From Hallella bergensis DSM 17361 (GTDB lineage Bacteria > Bacteroidota > Bacteroidia > Bacteroidales > Bacteroidaceae), in assembly GCF_000160535.1 (NCBI RefSeq), contig NZ_GG704781.1, forward strand, positions 247,502 through 311,501: a DNA stretch of 64,000 nucleotides, read 5' to 3'. Under the pieces are notes generated by a model. It made no database searches. It worked only from the letters and a program-made list of their open reading frames with translations, and had not been told where the DNA came from. The translations under genes and the position numbers were made by a program. Of this stretch, positions 34,878 through 45,377 are shown piece after piece; the stretch's first letter is position 1, and the number at the start of each line of letters is the position of its first letter.

Positions 34878-37370
34878 ATGAAGAAAATCAATTTTATCTT
34901 ATTCCTGCTCTCTGCGGTGCTATACGCTCAGGCAGCCCCCACATTTGTCGACTATGACAACAATAGCGGTGTTCGGCTTGCAGACAAAGATTACCCCGCT
35001 GTCATCTCTTTCGATGCCAATGATTTTCCCGGTGTTAAAATCGCTATCGAAAGCCTTCAGAAAGATTTTGAGGCCGTTACGGGAACTAAAGCGCAAACTC
35101 ATGCAGACGGGCATATTGTCATTGGTACTTTGGGTAAAAGCAAGGCTATAGACCGTTTTGTCAAGCGTGGCATCATCAAACAGTCCGACCTCAAAGGTAA
35201 ATACGAAAAGTTTGTCATCAAGACTATTGATGATAAACTTGTTATTGCCGGGAGCGACAAGCGTGGCACTATTTATGGCATCTATGAACTCGCCCGTCAG
35301 ATAGGTGTGTCTCCTTGGTATTACTGGGCAGACGCACCCATTGCCAAGCACAATGTGATATATGCTCGCCATGGGGAGTATACAGACGGGGAACCAGCTG
35401 TTAAGTATCGGGGGATATTTCTCAACGATGAAGCGCCCTGCCTTACCACATGGGTGAAAAACACATTCGGGACTAATTACGGCGACCACCGATTCTATGC
35501 CAAGGTGTTCGAACTCATACTTCGGCTCAAGGGCAACATGCTGTGGCCTGCCATGTGGGGATGGGCATTCTATGCCGACGATTCGTTGAACAGTAAGACC
35601 GCCGACGAAATGGGGGTTATCATTGGCACTTCTCATCACGAGCCCATGGCCCGCAACCATCAGGAATGGGCCCGCAACCGTAAGAATTATGGTGCGTGGA
35701 ACTATCGCACCAACAAGACCGTTATCGACAAGTTCTTCCGCGAAGGCATCGAACGGACTAAACATACGGATGACATCATCACCATTGGCATGCGAGGCGA
35801 TGGCGACGAGGCTATGAGTGATGAGGCCGATACACGACTACTGAAAAACATTGTGAAAAACCAACGTAAGATCATAGCCGATGTAACGGGTCGCCCGGCA
35901 AGCCAAACGCCACAGGTATGGGCACTGTACAAAGAAGTGTTGGAATATTACGACAAGGGTATGCGCGTGCCCGAGGATGTCACACTGATGCTCTGTGATG
36001 ACAACTGGGGCAATGTCCGCCGTGTGCCTTCGGCCGCTGAACGCAACCGTAAGGGCGGATGGGGATTGTATTATCACGTAGACTATGTGGGCGCGCCACG
36101 CAACAGCAAATGGCTCAACGTGACCCCCATACAGAATATGTGGGAGCAGCTTCAGTTGGCTTATACACATGGCATAGACCGTATTTGGATACTCAATGTG
36201 GGCGACCTCAAACCAATGGAATATCCCATATCGCTCTATTTCGACATGGCATGGCACCCTAATCGATACACTGCAGCCAACATCACTGATCACGCCGTGT
36301 CTTTCTGCCGGGAGTTGTTCGGTGATCATCAGGCCGACGAGGCTGCACGCATCCTCAATCTTTTGTGCAAGTACAACGGTCGCATCACAGCCGAAATGCT
36401 CGATGCCAACACGTACAACATCGAAACGGGGGAGTGGAAGCAGGTGACCGATGAATATCTCAAGCTTGAGGCTGAGGCGCTGCGCCAGTATATCACGTTG
36501 CCAGCCACCCACCGGGATGCCTATCAGCAGATTATCCTTTTTCCCCTGCAGGCTATGGCCAATATCTATGAGATGTACTATGCGCAGGCCATGAATCACA
36601 AGCTCTACAAACTCAACAATCCGGATGCCAATATTTGGGCCGATAGGGTGGCCGATGCTTTCAGGAGAGACTCTTTGTTATGTGCTGGCTACAACAAGGA
36701 AATAGCCGGGGGTAAGTGGGACGGTATGATGATTCAGAAGCACATTGGCTACAAATCTTGGAACGATGATTTCCCCAAGGATATCATGCCCAAAGTATTC
36801 CGCGTTGCCAATACGCAGCCAGGCGGCTATGTCTTTACGGCAAAAGATAGCGTGGTGGCCATGGAGGCCGAACACTATCATACGGCAACAGATGCCGCGG
36901 AGGCCCAATGGACGGTGATACCCCACATGGGACGCACACGTAGCGGCCTTACCCTGATGCCCTATGACAAGCTAACAGACGGCGCTATGCTAACCTACAA
37001 ATTCTCGCTGAACGGCATCAAGACCAACACGGTCAAGGTGCATGTCGTCGTGAAATCCACACTCGACTACCCCAACAAGGGCAGTTTGACTTATACGGTT
37101 TCGCTGAACGGTGGGCAACCCAAGGAAGTGCGATTCAACGAAAATCTTAATGAGAAGAAGGAAAATATTTACAGCATATACTATCCCACGGTAGCTCGCC
37201 GTGTAGTGGAATCTGTCATAGAGTTGCCCATAGACAGTTCGGCTCAAGACTTGTACACGCTTGTCATACGACCTAACGACCCGGCCATCGTGTTCGAGAA
37301 GATTGTTGTAGATTGTGGCGGCTATCGTCCCTCCTATCTTTTCATGAACGAGTCTCCTTGTCGGAGATGA
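34878..37370 (+). CDS. GH115 xylan alpha-glucuronidase
   Basis: An 830-residue secreted enzyme (signal 1-19, ending YAQA). GH115 removes glucuronic acid or 4-O-methylglucuronic acid from internal xylose residues of the polymer, which GH67 cannot do. Family features include RGIFLNDEAPCLTTWV, LRLKGNMLWPAMWGWAF, GTSHHEPMARN and the central-domain stretch TIGMRGDGDEAMSDE. The C-terminal beta-rich domains (from about 650) follow FVFTAKDSVVAMEAEHYH-type sequence. Length matches the family. It follows the hairpin at 34779-34850 and probably depends on read-through from xyn10A. Confidence 0.93.
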   Translation: MKKINFILFLLSAVLYAQAAPTFVDYDNNSGVRLADKDYPAVISFDANDFPGVKIAIESLQKDFEAVTGTKAQTHADGHIVIGTLGKSKAIDRFVKRGIIKQSDLKGKYEKFVIKTIDDKLVIAGSDKRGTIYGIYELARQIGVSPWYYWADAPIAKHNVIYARHGEYTDGEPAVKYRGIFLNDEAPCLTTWVKNTFGTNYGDHRFYAKVFELILRLKGNMLWPAMWGWAFYADDSLNSKTADEMGVIIGTSHHEPMARNHQEWARNRKNYGAWNYRTNKTVIDKFFREGIERTKHTDDIITIGMRGDGDEAMSDEADTRLLKNIVKNQRKIIADVTGRPASQTPQVWALYKEVLEYYDKGMRVPEDVTLMLCDDNWGNVRRVPSAAERNRKGGWGLYYHVDYVGAPRNSKWLNVTPIQNMWEQLQLAYTHGIDRIWILNVGDLKPMEYPISLYFDMAWHPNRYTAANITDHAVSFCRELFGDHQADEAARILNLLCKYNGRITAEMLDANTYNIETGEWKQVTDEYLKLEAEALRQYITLPATHRDAYQQIILFPLQAMANIYEMYYAQAMNHKLYKLNNPDANIWADRVADAFRRDSLLCAGYNKEIAGGKWDGMMIQKHIGYKSWNDDFPKDIMPKVFRVANTQPGGYVFTAKDSVVAMEAEHYHTATDAAEAQWTVIPHMGRTRSGLTLMPYDKLTDGAMLTYKFSLNGIKTNTVKVHVVVKSTLDYPNKGSLTYTVSLNGGQPKEVRFNENLNEKKENIYSIYYPTVARRVVESVIELPIDSSAQDLYTLVIRPNDPAIVFEKIVVDCGGYRPSYLFMNESPCRR

Positions 37371-37411
37371 GATGCAAACAGGTTCATGCGAACACTATAA
37401 ATTGAGGAACT

Positions 37412-38392
37412 ATGTTTAAAGTAGGAATTATTGGGGCAGGGTGGATAGCCGGTAAGATGGCCGAAGCCTTGGCTCCCCTGAAAGATTACGAAGTTTACGC
37501 CATTGCTTCCAGAACGCAGGCCAAAGCCGATGAGTTTGCACGAAAATGGAATGTGAAAAAGGCGTATGGCAGTTATACCCAATTGGTTGAGGACGACGGA
37601 GTGGACCTGGTGTATATTGCCACACCACACTCACACCATTATCAGCATGCCATGTTGGCGATAGAAAATCACAAGCCCGTGCTGGTCGAAAAGTCGTTTA
37701 CGGCCAATGCCCGAGAAGCTCAAAAGCTTATTGCCGCGGCATGTGAGAAGGGCGTTTTCATTACCGAGGCCATTTGGACGCGATACATGCCGCTGTCTGA
37801 AAAGGTGAAACAACTGATGGATAGCGGAATTATTGGCGAACCACGTGCCTTGACGGCCACTCTGTGTTACATGATGGAGCATAAGGAACGCATCATAAGA
37901 CCCGGACTGTGTGGTGGTGCGTTGCTCGATTTGGGCGTCTATACGCTGAACTTTGCACGCATGTATTTTGGAACCGACATCGTAAAAACAGTGTCCAACT
38001 GCATACTGGGTGATACGGGTGTAGACATGCACGAATGTATCTCCCTGACTTATGCTGACAACAAAATGGCCAACCTGCAGTCTGGGGTGCTCTGTCTGAA
38101 CGATCGGCAGGGCATTATCAGTGGGGTAGATGGCTATATCCGGGTAGACAACATCAACTGCCCCGAGCAGATAGATGTTTACCGCAACTATGAATTGGTG
38201 GAAACTGTCAGGAAGCCTGAGGATATGGTCAATGGTTATGAATATCAAGTGATGGAGTGTTGTCGGTGTATCAACGCAGGACTGCAGGAGTCGCCCATGA
38301 TGCCACACGTTGAAACCATCAGTATCATGCAGCAGATGGATACGCTTCGCAAGGAGTGGGACGTGATATATCCGATGGATGTAGATTTGTAG
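37412..38392 (+). CDS. Gfo/Idh/MocA-family NAD(P)-dependent oxidoreductase
   Basis: A 326-residue cytoplasmic enzyme with an N-terminal Rossmann fold (KVGIIGAGWIAGKMA, residues 2-16) and the family motif VEKSFTANAREAQ, which carries the conserved lysine (EKP-like, here E-K-S). The C-terminal sheet domain includes GGGxLDLGVY-type sequence (LCGGALLDLGVYTLN). Members oxidise or reduce sugars and cyclitols. It is last in the xus-GH115 transcript, so a substrate released there is likely, for example a glucuronate or pentose derivative. The true substrate cannot be read from sequence. Confidence 0.88.
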   Translation: MFKVGIIGAGWIAGKMAEALAPLKDYEVYAIASRTQAKADEFARKWNVKKAYGSYTQLVEDDGVDLVYIATPHSHHYQHAMLAIENHKPVLVEKSFTANAREAQKLIAAACEKGVFITEAIWTRYMPLSEKVKQLMDSGIIGEPRALTATLCYMMEHKERIIRPGLCGGALLDLGVYTLNFARMYFGTDIVKTVSNCILGDTGVDMHECISLTYADNKMANLQSGVLCLNDRQGIISGVDGYIRVDNINCPEQIDVYRNYELVETVRKPEDMVNGYEYQVMECCRCINAGLQESPMMPHVETISIMQQMDTLRKEWDVIYPMDVDL

Positions 38393-38452
38393 AGTTCATC
38401 TGTAAAATCAGATGTGTGCCGGATATGCGACCATTGGTCAGTCTATAAAAAG

Positions 38453-38504
38453 TCCCGGACTTTGTTGATAACTGTCGGCTAACTGCCATCAACAAAGTCC
38501 GGGA
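38453..38504. terminator. Bidirectional terminator between convergent operons
   Basis: A 17-bp perfect stem TCCCGGACTTTGTTGAT (38453-38469)/ATCAACAAAGTCCGGGA (38488-38504). A-rich sequence precedes it (TAAAAAG) and T-rich sequence follows (TTTAGTTTTT), so it can serve the plus operon and the minus operon. Confidence 0.9.
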
Positions 38505-38536
38505 TAATCATTTAGTTTTTAACCTCGCCTCCCAAA

Positions 38537-40522
38537 TTAGTAGCTTGGGTTTTGGAATGCAGATTTCTCCTCCGGAGTCATCTGAAGAGCATCTATTTGT
38601 CCTTGTGGAATAGGACGAAGATATTTTTCTGGCGTAATGGTGCGGGTGACAATCTGCGGTGTGTGGTCACCAGCCTGTGTGCCGCAGATACTGTATGTGC
38701 CAGCCTTGGCAGCCCACATCTGTGTGCGCACCAAGTCCAACCAGCGATAGCCCTCGCCGAAGAACTCACGGCTGCGCTCATCGAGGATATAATCCACAGT
38801 GATAGTTGACGGTGTCTTGGCCATCATCTCAGCGCTGTGGTCAGCTATCTTGGTCCGTTGCCTATTGTTGTCGTAAGTCCAAACGCCTGCGCGAGCACGC
38901 AATACATTGACTAAGTCTCTTGCGGAGTAACCTCCCTGTGGCGTAGCCCCCTTGACAGCAGCTTCGGCAGCAATGAGATATAACTCAGAAAACTTCAGTA
39001 TAGGGTATGGGCGCGGGCTGTCACCATTGGGACGACCAAGCGTCGCTCCATTGTCTGTGCGGTAGATACCATTTTTCCAGTTGTTCAGGTAGGCATATCG
39101 GCTGATGCCTGATGGATTGATAACATAGTCGGCACGTCCGGGCAGCACTCCTGCACCTACATTACTATATCCTGCTGCCGTCTTACCTGTACCGGCAACG
39201 TTGACCTCTCCGGCCTTAGGATAAATCACGTTGGGGTCGTCCTCGTCGAGGAACGTCAGTACCGAGTCTCCTGCTTGGATGGGCAGGAAGTTGGCATTGT
39301 ACATAGTTGTGGTAGAGGCCAGAGATGTCCTGTTCCAATTACCGCGGAATTGATATGCAAAAGTACCATCATAGCGCGAGTCATGTGTCTTGTCTGCAAA
39401 CGTTTTTGTAGACACCTCTATGGGTGTGGCCATCTGCTTCCAGGGGCGATCTTTACCCTGTACGGCTTCACGTTGCACGGTACGGGCACTTGTCCAAGAA
39501 GTTGGACTGGTGGAGCTTTCCAAGAAAGTGTAGTCCCATCGACACATCCATCGTGCGAAGTTTCCAGGAGCATTTCCGTTAGCCCAGTCAAAGTTGGTGC
39601 CACCGTCATAATAGTTGTTGTTCTCGTTGTGGTCAGCATAGAGCACAATCTCATTATTGCGGTCGTTCGAACCAAGGTTGACCAAGTAGAAGGTTTTCTG
39701 CAGTCCAAACGCCCCCGGATTCTTGATAGCAGTCATGGCTACGTCATAAGCCTGCTGGAAATACCACTGGGCATTGTGCCCATCCGGATCGGTTCGGTCA
39801 GCCTTGGGATATGTGGGAATATTGTTGGGATTTTCCAACCACCATCCATAGGTGAGATAGGCTTTCGCAAGAATGAGTCGTGCCGCAGTCTTGGTGACGC
39901 CACCTGTCACACGACCCACTTCGGGCAAGCTCTCAATGGCCTTGAGGAGGTCGGGAAAAACCGCTTTGGTGTAAACCTCCGGCACGGTGTTGCGAACAGC
40001 GATTCGGCTTGGCTTGGTGTTAAACTTGAGTTCGCCTGATCCCAAATCAAGTGGTACGCCGCCAAAAGTCTGCACCAGCTGGAAATAGTCGTAAGCTCGG
40101 AAAAAGCGGGCTTCAGACAACAGACTCTCGGCAATGCCTGCCTGCTCACCGTTTTCCAGCACGCCACATGCCGTGTTGATGTCGGAAAACGCTGTGTTCC
40201 ATAACACGTCTGCCCGACAGTTGGTGGCATTGAGTTCGCCTTGGCCGGACATATCGATGGGTAGGTCGTTGTTGTTTCCACCGTGGCCGTAAGTGTATTC
40301 ATCAGTGCCCGTTTCATTGGCGATAAGCCAGTAGCCGTTGCCCCAATAGTAACGTAGGTTTGCATAGAGCGATGTGATTCCGGATTCGACACCGGCCTTG
40401 GTTTTGAAGTATTCTGGAGTATATCCCTGCCGATCTGTTTCTTCCAGGATGTTGGTACATCCAACAAGCGAAATTGCTAAGATGAGAACGCCTGAAGCTA
40501 TTTTAGAATGAAATTTTTCCAT
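38537..40522 (-). CDS. SusD-type glycan-binding lipoprotein, second pair
   Basis: The start MEKFHSKIA (40522) gives a lipoprotein signal ending LVGC; the longer frame upstream overlaps susC and is not used. The 661-residue protein has SusD hallmarks: RYWGNG-like binding region, KFSELYLIAAEAAVKG, and ILDERSREFFGEGYRWLDLVRT. It ends MTPEEKSAFQNPSY. It follows its SusC partner by 13 bp. The pair belongs to the GH67 operon and probably imports a different xylan fragment from XusA-D. Confidence 0.93.
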   Translation of the reverse strand: MEKFHSKIASGVLILAISLVGCTNILEETDRQGYTPEYFKTKAGVESGITSLYANLRYYWGNGYWLIANETGTDEYTYGHGGNNNDLPIDMSGQGELNATNCRADVLWNTAFSDINTACGVLENGEQAGIAESLLSEARFFRAYDYFQLVQTFGGVPLDLGSGELKFNTKPSRIAVRNTVPEVYTKAVFPDLLKAIESLPEVGRVTGGVTKTAARLILAKAYLTYGWWLENPNNIPTYPKADRTDPDGHNAQWYFQQAYDVAMTAIKNPGAFGLQKTFYLVNLGSNDRNNEIVLYADHNENNNYYDGGTNFDWANGNAPGNFARWMCRWDYTFLESSTSPTSWTSARTVQREAVQGKDRPWKQMATPIEVSTKTFADKTHDSRYDGTFAYQFRGNWNRTSLASTTTMYNANFLPIQAGDSVLTFLDEDDPNVIYPKAGEVNVAGTGKTAAGYSNVGAGVLPGRADYVINPSGISRYAYLNNWKNGIYRTDNGATLGRPNGDSPRPYPILKFSELYLIAAEAAVKGATPQGGYSARDLVNVLRARAGVWTYDNNRQRTKIADHSAEMMAKTPSTITVDYILDERSREFFGEGYRWLDLVRTQMWAAKAGTYSICGTQAGDHTPQIVTRTITPEKYLRPIPQGQIDALQMTPEEKSAFQNPSY

Positions 40523-40535
40523 TGATAATTGTTGT

Positions 40536-43500
40536 TTAGAAAGTGATGTTAAGGCCAAGAAGCCAGTTGCGTGTTGAAGGGGTGTTGAAACCCACAACGA
40601 GCAGACGAGACTTGAAGAAGGAATTCACAGCTTGGTTTTCGTTTCCATATGAGTTGGTCTCTGGATCCATTCCCGACTCATTCGTGTAGGGAGAGAAGAG
40701 GACAAACGGATTTTGAACCGTTGCATAAACACGAGCTTTGCTGATGCCACACTTCTTCAGCCAAGGTTGATTGAAGTTGTATCCAAGTGTGATGGTACGT
40801 ATCTTCAGGTATGAACCGCTGAAATATGCAAGCGAGTTGCCATATTTAGGGTTGTTGCTGCTCTCCACACCACCTGGCTTTGGGAAATCGTTGGTGGGAT
40901 TGTCCTCTGTCCAGTAGTTTACGTCAATATTGTTTCGACGTCCGGAGAGCATATTCAGATATCCTTGTGAGCCATAGATTGTACTAATCAACGTGCCCCC
41001 ATGACGGAATGATGCCACGATGCTGAGATCTATGTTCTTATAGGCTACACGTGTATTGAAGCCTCCTTCCCACTTGGGATCCACTTCGATGATCTGCCTA
41101 TCGGCCTCGCCATAAGCGCGTGTAGGTTTACCGTCGGCATCATACTCGCCATTGTATTTAATCTTTATCATACCGGCATTACCACCGGGTTCGGCCACCT
41201 TACGGATATCTTCCTCGTCAGTCTGCCATATACCTATTTTCTCATAGTCATACAGCACGTTGATAGGCTTGCCCTTGAACCACCAGTTACTTTCATCGGT
41301 ATCACCACCGGATGCCAGCTCGATTAACTTATTCTTGTTGGTGTAGAAGTTTACGCCGGCTTCCCATGTCCATCCGTTTTTGTTTTCAATGATAGTTCCA
41401 TTCAATGAAAGCTCGAAGCCTTTATTGCGTGTTTTACCTATATTGGCCATGTAACTGCTCACACCACCTGTAGCGGGCAGGGTGACATTCATGAGAAGAT
41501 CTTCTGTGTTCTGAATGTAATATTCAGCCGTTGCACTCAGGCGACCTCCGAAAAGAGTGGCATCTATACCAAAGTTCCAAGTCTTGGAGAACTCCCATCC
41601 CAGCTCAGCATTCGGCAGGGCAGATACATAGGCACCAACCACATAGCTGTTGCCAAAGTTGTATGGGCGTGTGGTGAGTGCTCCCAATGTGGAGTAGGGG
41701 TTGACTGCCTGGTTGGAGGTTTCTCCATAGCCCACGCGGATCTTCAGGTTGTCAAGCCATGTCACATCTTTGAGAAAGTCCTCACGGGCCATGTTCCAGC
41801 CCGCCGACACTGCCGGATAGGTGTGCCATTGGTGTCCCTTGGCCAAACGTGAGGAACCATCTGCACGGACAGCCACGCTGAACATATATTTGTTGTCGTA
41901 ATTGTACATGATACGACCCATGAGCGACGACAGCCCACTTTTATAATATTTCTGGTTGGCCGGGTCTACAGTTACAGTGCCTGCTTGGCCAATATTATAG
42001 AACTGGAATGCATCGGCAGGTATGTCAAGTCCATATATGTGTGTCTGTCGGAAGATGGTCTGCTCTGCCGAATAAAGTCCTACGGCATTGATGGTGTGCT
42101 TGCCCCAACTCTTATCATAGCTCACCACATTCTCAATAGCCCAGTTGGTGGTGTTTTGAGCTTGTGCCGTGGCATGCGACTTCGCATTTTCTGTGTCGGA
42201 AAACACGCCCACACCCACATAATTGCCATAATCGCTATGCCTGTAGTTCAAGCCAAGATTCAGCCGATACTTCAAGCCCTCCACTCCTGGTATCTTCACT
42301 TCGCCGTAAAGATTGTTATATGTACCATAGCTCTTGGTCTGGTCTTTGAAGCTGTCTCCAAGTCCCTCCACGCTTTCTTTGGCATACACCCACTGCGTGT
42401 CGCTAGCCATACTGACACGTGTTTTCAGTGTGCCGTCCGCATTGTAGGGGTTGGTTACGGGCGTTGCACTCAACGTGTTGTAAAGCCCTAAACTTCCTCC
42501 ATTGGTTATGCTGTAGTTGCTGTTGGAACTGAAACCGACCTTGACATATTTTCCAATTTCCTGGTCTATGGCTGCGTGAATGGCATAGCGATTAAAATTC
42601 TGTTCAGGGATAACGGCTTCATCGCGGAAATAGGAGACACCAAAATTATAACTTCCCTTGGCTGTCCCACCTGAAACGCCCACATCCTGGCTGGAAGTTA
42701 TACCTGTTTTGAAGAGCATGTCTTGCCAATCCGTATCGACAGCGCCTTCCTCACCCCAGGCCACTTCATCTGTACCATACTGGAATTTGTTGGCATAAGC
42801 ACGAAGTTTGGTAAACTGTTCCGCGTTCATCATTGGGTAGCGATGAAACAAGGTCTTAGCACCCAGGTAACCATTATAGGTGACCGTTGGTTTCTGTTCC
42901 TGGTAACCCTTGTATGTGGTAATAATAATCACACCGTTAGCACCACGACTACCGTAGATGGCAGTGGCCGAAGCGTCCTTGAGTATGTCCATAGACTTGA
43001 TATTGCTGGGTGCAATGTCATTGATGCTACCAGCGAAGGGAATACCATCGAGTACGATCAGCGGGTCATTGCTGGCCGTAAGCGAGCGCGTACCACGCAC
43101 ACGGATTTGCATGGATGCTCCCGGTTTGGAAGATGTCTGCATCATTTGCACACCGGCCACACGGCCTTGCAATGCATTGGTGACGTCGGCTCCGGGCACC
43201 TCGCGTACCAATGAGCCTGACACGTTCGACACCGATCCCGTTACAGCTTCTTTGCGTTGGGTGCCATAGCCAATAACCACCACTTCGTTCAAACTACTAC
43301 GTTCTTCCTCAAGGCTGATGTTGAGGCTCGTTTTCCCCACTGTAGACACTTCTTGCGAGACGTAGCCCACGTAAGAAATTACCAACACGGCATTGTCCCT
43401 GACGTTGATTGTGAAATTGCCATCGGCGTCTGTCACAACTCCGTTGGTGGTACCTTTCTCTATCACTGATGCTCCGATCAAGGTTCCATACGAGTCAGAT

Positions 43501-43643
43501 ACCTGTCCGGTCACTCTCTTTGTTTGCTGGATAGCCTGCGCAGCAGGAGTTCCGGCTGCGGCATAGAGATTGGGGCTGTAGCCGAAGCCGAGACAGACAC
43601 CCAACGACAAAATAAAATTACTTTTACATGTTTTTAGGTTCAT
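40536..43643 (-). CDS. SusC-type TonB-dependent transporter, second system
   Basis: A 1035-residue outer-membrane importer with signal peptide (about 1-29), a carboxypeptidase-D-regulatory-like domain (42-110: VTGQVSDSYGTLIGASVIEKG), a TonB box/plug (VVVIGYGTQRKEAVTGSVS, PLIVLDGIPFAG, GANGVIIITTYKG) and a barrel ending LLGLNITF. The gap of 119 bp from the GH35-like gene shows no TAnnTTTG box, so it is probably read from the GH67 promoter. Confidence 0.93.
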   Translation of the reverse strand: MNLKTCKSNFILSLGVCLGFGYSPNLYAAAGTPAAQAIQQTKRVTGQVSDSYGTLIGASVIEKGTTNGVVTDADGNFTINVRDNAVLVISYVGYVSQEVSTVGKTSLNISLEEERSSLNEVVVIGYGTQRKEAVTGSVSNVSGSLVREVPGADVTNALQGRVAGVQMMQTSSKPGASMQIRVRGTRSLTASNDPLIVLDGIPFAGSINDIAPSNIKSMDILKDASATAIYGSRGANGVIIITTYKGYQEQKPTVTYNGYLGAKTLFHRYPMMNAEQFTKLRAYANKFQYGTDEVAWGEEGAVDTDWQDMLFKTGITSSQDVGVSGGTAKGSYNFGVSYFRDEAVIPEQNFNRYAIHAAIDQEIGKYVKVGFSSNSNYSITNGGSLGLYNTLSATPVTNPYNADGTLKTRVSMASDTQWVYAKESVEGLGDSFKDQTKSYGTYNNLYGEVKIPGVEGLKYRLNLGLNYRHSDYGNYVGVGVFSDTENAKSHATAQAQNTTNWAIENVVSYDKSWGKHTINAVGLYSAEQTIFRQTHIYGLDIPADAFQFYNIGQAGTVTVDPANQKYYKSGLSSLMGRIMYNYDNKYMFSVAVRADGSSRLAKGHQWHTYPAVSAGWNMAREDFLKDVTWLDNLKIRVGYGETSNQAVNPYSTLGALTTRPYNFGNSYVVGAYVSALPNAELGWEFSKTWNFGIDATLFGGRLSATAEYYIQNTEDLLMNVTLPATGGVSSYMANIGKTRNKGFELSLNGTIIENKNGWTWEAGVNFYTNKNKLIELASGGDTDESNWWFKGKPINVLYDYEKIGIWQTDEEDIRKVAEPGGNAGMIKIKYNGEYDADGKPTRAYGEADRQIIEVDPKWEGGFNTRVAYKNIDLSIVASFRHGGTLISTIYGSQGYLNMLSGRRNNIDVNYWTEDNPTNDFPKPGGVESSNNPKYGNSLAYFSGSYLKIRTITLGYNFNQPWLKKCGISKARVYATVQNPFVLFSPYTNESGMDPETNSYGNENQAVNSFFKSRLLVVGFNTPSTRNWLLGLNITF

Positions 43644-43762
43644 AATAAATGTAGATTAATTGTGATCATACATGATAACATTATTAACACTCATAGGCAT
43701 TGGTTAATCTCATGTTTTAATGAATTGAATTAGGTTAAATAAATATGTTCTACGTTTTGAAA

Positions 43763-45361
43763 TTAGTATTCATAGAGTTTGATATGAAGAATTTTATACT
43801 CGCCTACGGAGATTCGGGCATGTCGGCCTTGGTGACTCTGGTCGCCATTGTCACGACGGATGTAATGGAGCGTTCCATCTTGACTCACACTCACCTGGTC
43901 GACATAGCCTAAGCCGAGGCGCTTGCCCGTGAAGGGCTTGTTCACGGCAGACGACTGTTGGGTCTGCTTGCCGGCATCGGCAAAACCATCTTCGCCCAGC
44001 ACTTTTGCTTCGTGTTGCTGTCGTTCGCTACGTGTTTGAAACTCCACCACCAATCCATTACCGGCAACAATATACTCGTGTTTGGCCAAGCGAATAATCA
44101 TGCCACCTCCCTCGGGCCATGTCGTGCCATCTGTTGCGCGCGAATCCCAAGGCAACGTGAAGAAGTGGCGAGCCGTCATGCACAACCCGTCGTCATCGAT
44201 GATACGTTCCTTGTCCGATTGATCGAAGAGTAGTCCCCACGAGCAGGGATGCCGGTTCAGTAGGGGAGTGAGTTGATTGATCAGACGATAACTTTGGGTG
44301 ATTTGGTCCGTCACGTTGTCAGGAGCCTGATCTATGGCAAACGGACTGAAGCCCAACGCCCTGTACTCTCCTATGGTATAAAGTGCCCTTAATGCGGCAT
44401 TCGAATTGCAACGGGTTTCGGGAATGAAGAGGGGGTTGCCGGGCAAGGCATACCTTGCTGCCCAACCTTTGAAGCCCGCGTCATAAATGTCGGGCGCAAT
44501 AAAATCAATCGTTGGTGCACCACAACGCCAAAAGTCAATGAGATGAGCCAATGGTCCGGCAGAAGGATATTCGCCCGGCTTTCGCCCCCGACTATTCATG
44601 GCCGCATTAACATAGAGCGGCACATCATAAATTTGGCGTGCTTGCTTGGCCAAATGTTCAACGTAGCAGGCATAATGATAGGCCATAAACTTTTCATCGG
44701 CATAGACATCATGGCCAAAAACCTCACTCCAAGTCCCCTTCTTGTTCATCTTCAAGGCTTTTAAGAGTTTGGCGGGCACCTGCTGTCGATAGACCTTTTC
44801 GGCCAGAGGAGAATGGTCGCGGGCATCTTCGAGCATGCCTATTTCATTCTCAATCTGGATCATGGTGACAACCTTGTCATTTCTGTTCTTCGCAGCAATC
44901 TGCTCCATGAATTTGGTAAAAGCCCGCAAGTCCGCCTGCAACACATTGTCAGAAAAGCAGCTGGCTATCTCCAACGGTTTGCCGGTGCGCGTCATGGCAC
45001 GGGGAAAACGCTTGGTGTCGCGTTTGAACCACAAGGGGGCATAACAGCTCATGGAGTTTTTCCATGCACCAAACCATAGAAAGATTACTTTCAGGCTGTT
45101 TTCGCGCGCACGGTCAATCACCCGGTCAACGGTGGTGAAGTCGAAAGAACCCTCCTCGGGTTCAATCAACTCCCAATAGGCAGGAACAAGCACCGTGTTG
45201 AGTCCGATCGCTTTCATGCGTGGCATCACCTCGTCAATATCGGCGACAGACGTGGCTGCAGAATTGCTCAACTCGCCACCTAATACCGGACTATAATACT
45301 GCGCAGAGACAGGCAGGGAGAGCATTGCGATGGCAAGGCAGGATAATAATAGTTTTTTCAT
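43763..45361 (-). CDS. GH35-like beta-galactosidase family protein (DUF5597 type)
   Basis: A 532-residue secreted hydrolase (signal 1-20, ending VSA). The TIM-barrel part has E173 in IQIENEIG as acid/base and E315 in PLFIPETRC as nucleophile, the pattern of GH35 and related clan A enzymes. The C-terminal beta domain resembles DUF5597. In the xylan setting it may remove galactose or arabinopyranose from side chains, but the substrate is inferred. It starts 16 bp after the GH67 stop. Confidence 0.85.
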   Translation of the reverse strand: MKKLLLSCLAIAMLSLPVSAQYYSPVLGGELSNSAATSVADIDEVMPRMKAIGLNTVLVPAYWELIEPEEGSFDFTTVDRVIDRARENSLKVIFLWFGAWKNSMSCYAPLWFKRDTKRFPRAMTRTGKPLEIASCFSDNVLQADLRAFTKFMEQIAAKNRNDKVVTMIQIENEIGMLEDARDHSPLAEKVYRQQVPAKLLKALKMNKKGTWSEVFGHDVYADEKFMAYHYACYVEHLAKQARQIYDVPLYVNAAMNSRGRKPGEYPSAGPLAHLIDFWRCGAPTIDFIAPDIYDAGFKGWAARYALPGNPLFIPETRCNSNAALRALYTIGEYRALGFSPFAIDQAPDNVTDQITQSYRLINQLTPLLNRHPCSWGLLFDQSDKERIIDDDGLCMTARHFFTLPWDSRATDGTTWPEGGGMIIRLAKHEYIVAGNGLVVEFQTRSERQQHEAKVLGEDGFADAGKQTQQSSAVNKPFTGKRLGLGYVDQVSVSQDGTLHYIRRDNGDQSHQGRHARISVGEYKILHIKLYEY

Positions 45362-45377
45362 TAGGTCAAGAAAAGTG

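Noticed and set aside
40523..40597. Longer N-terminus for the second SusD protein
   Set aside because: The extension overlaps the end of susC and would bury the lipoprotein signal that begins at 40522.
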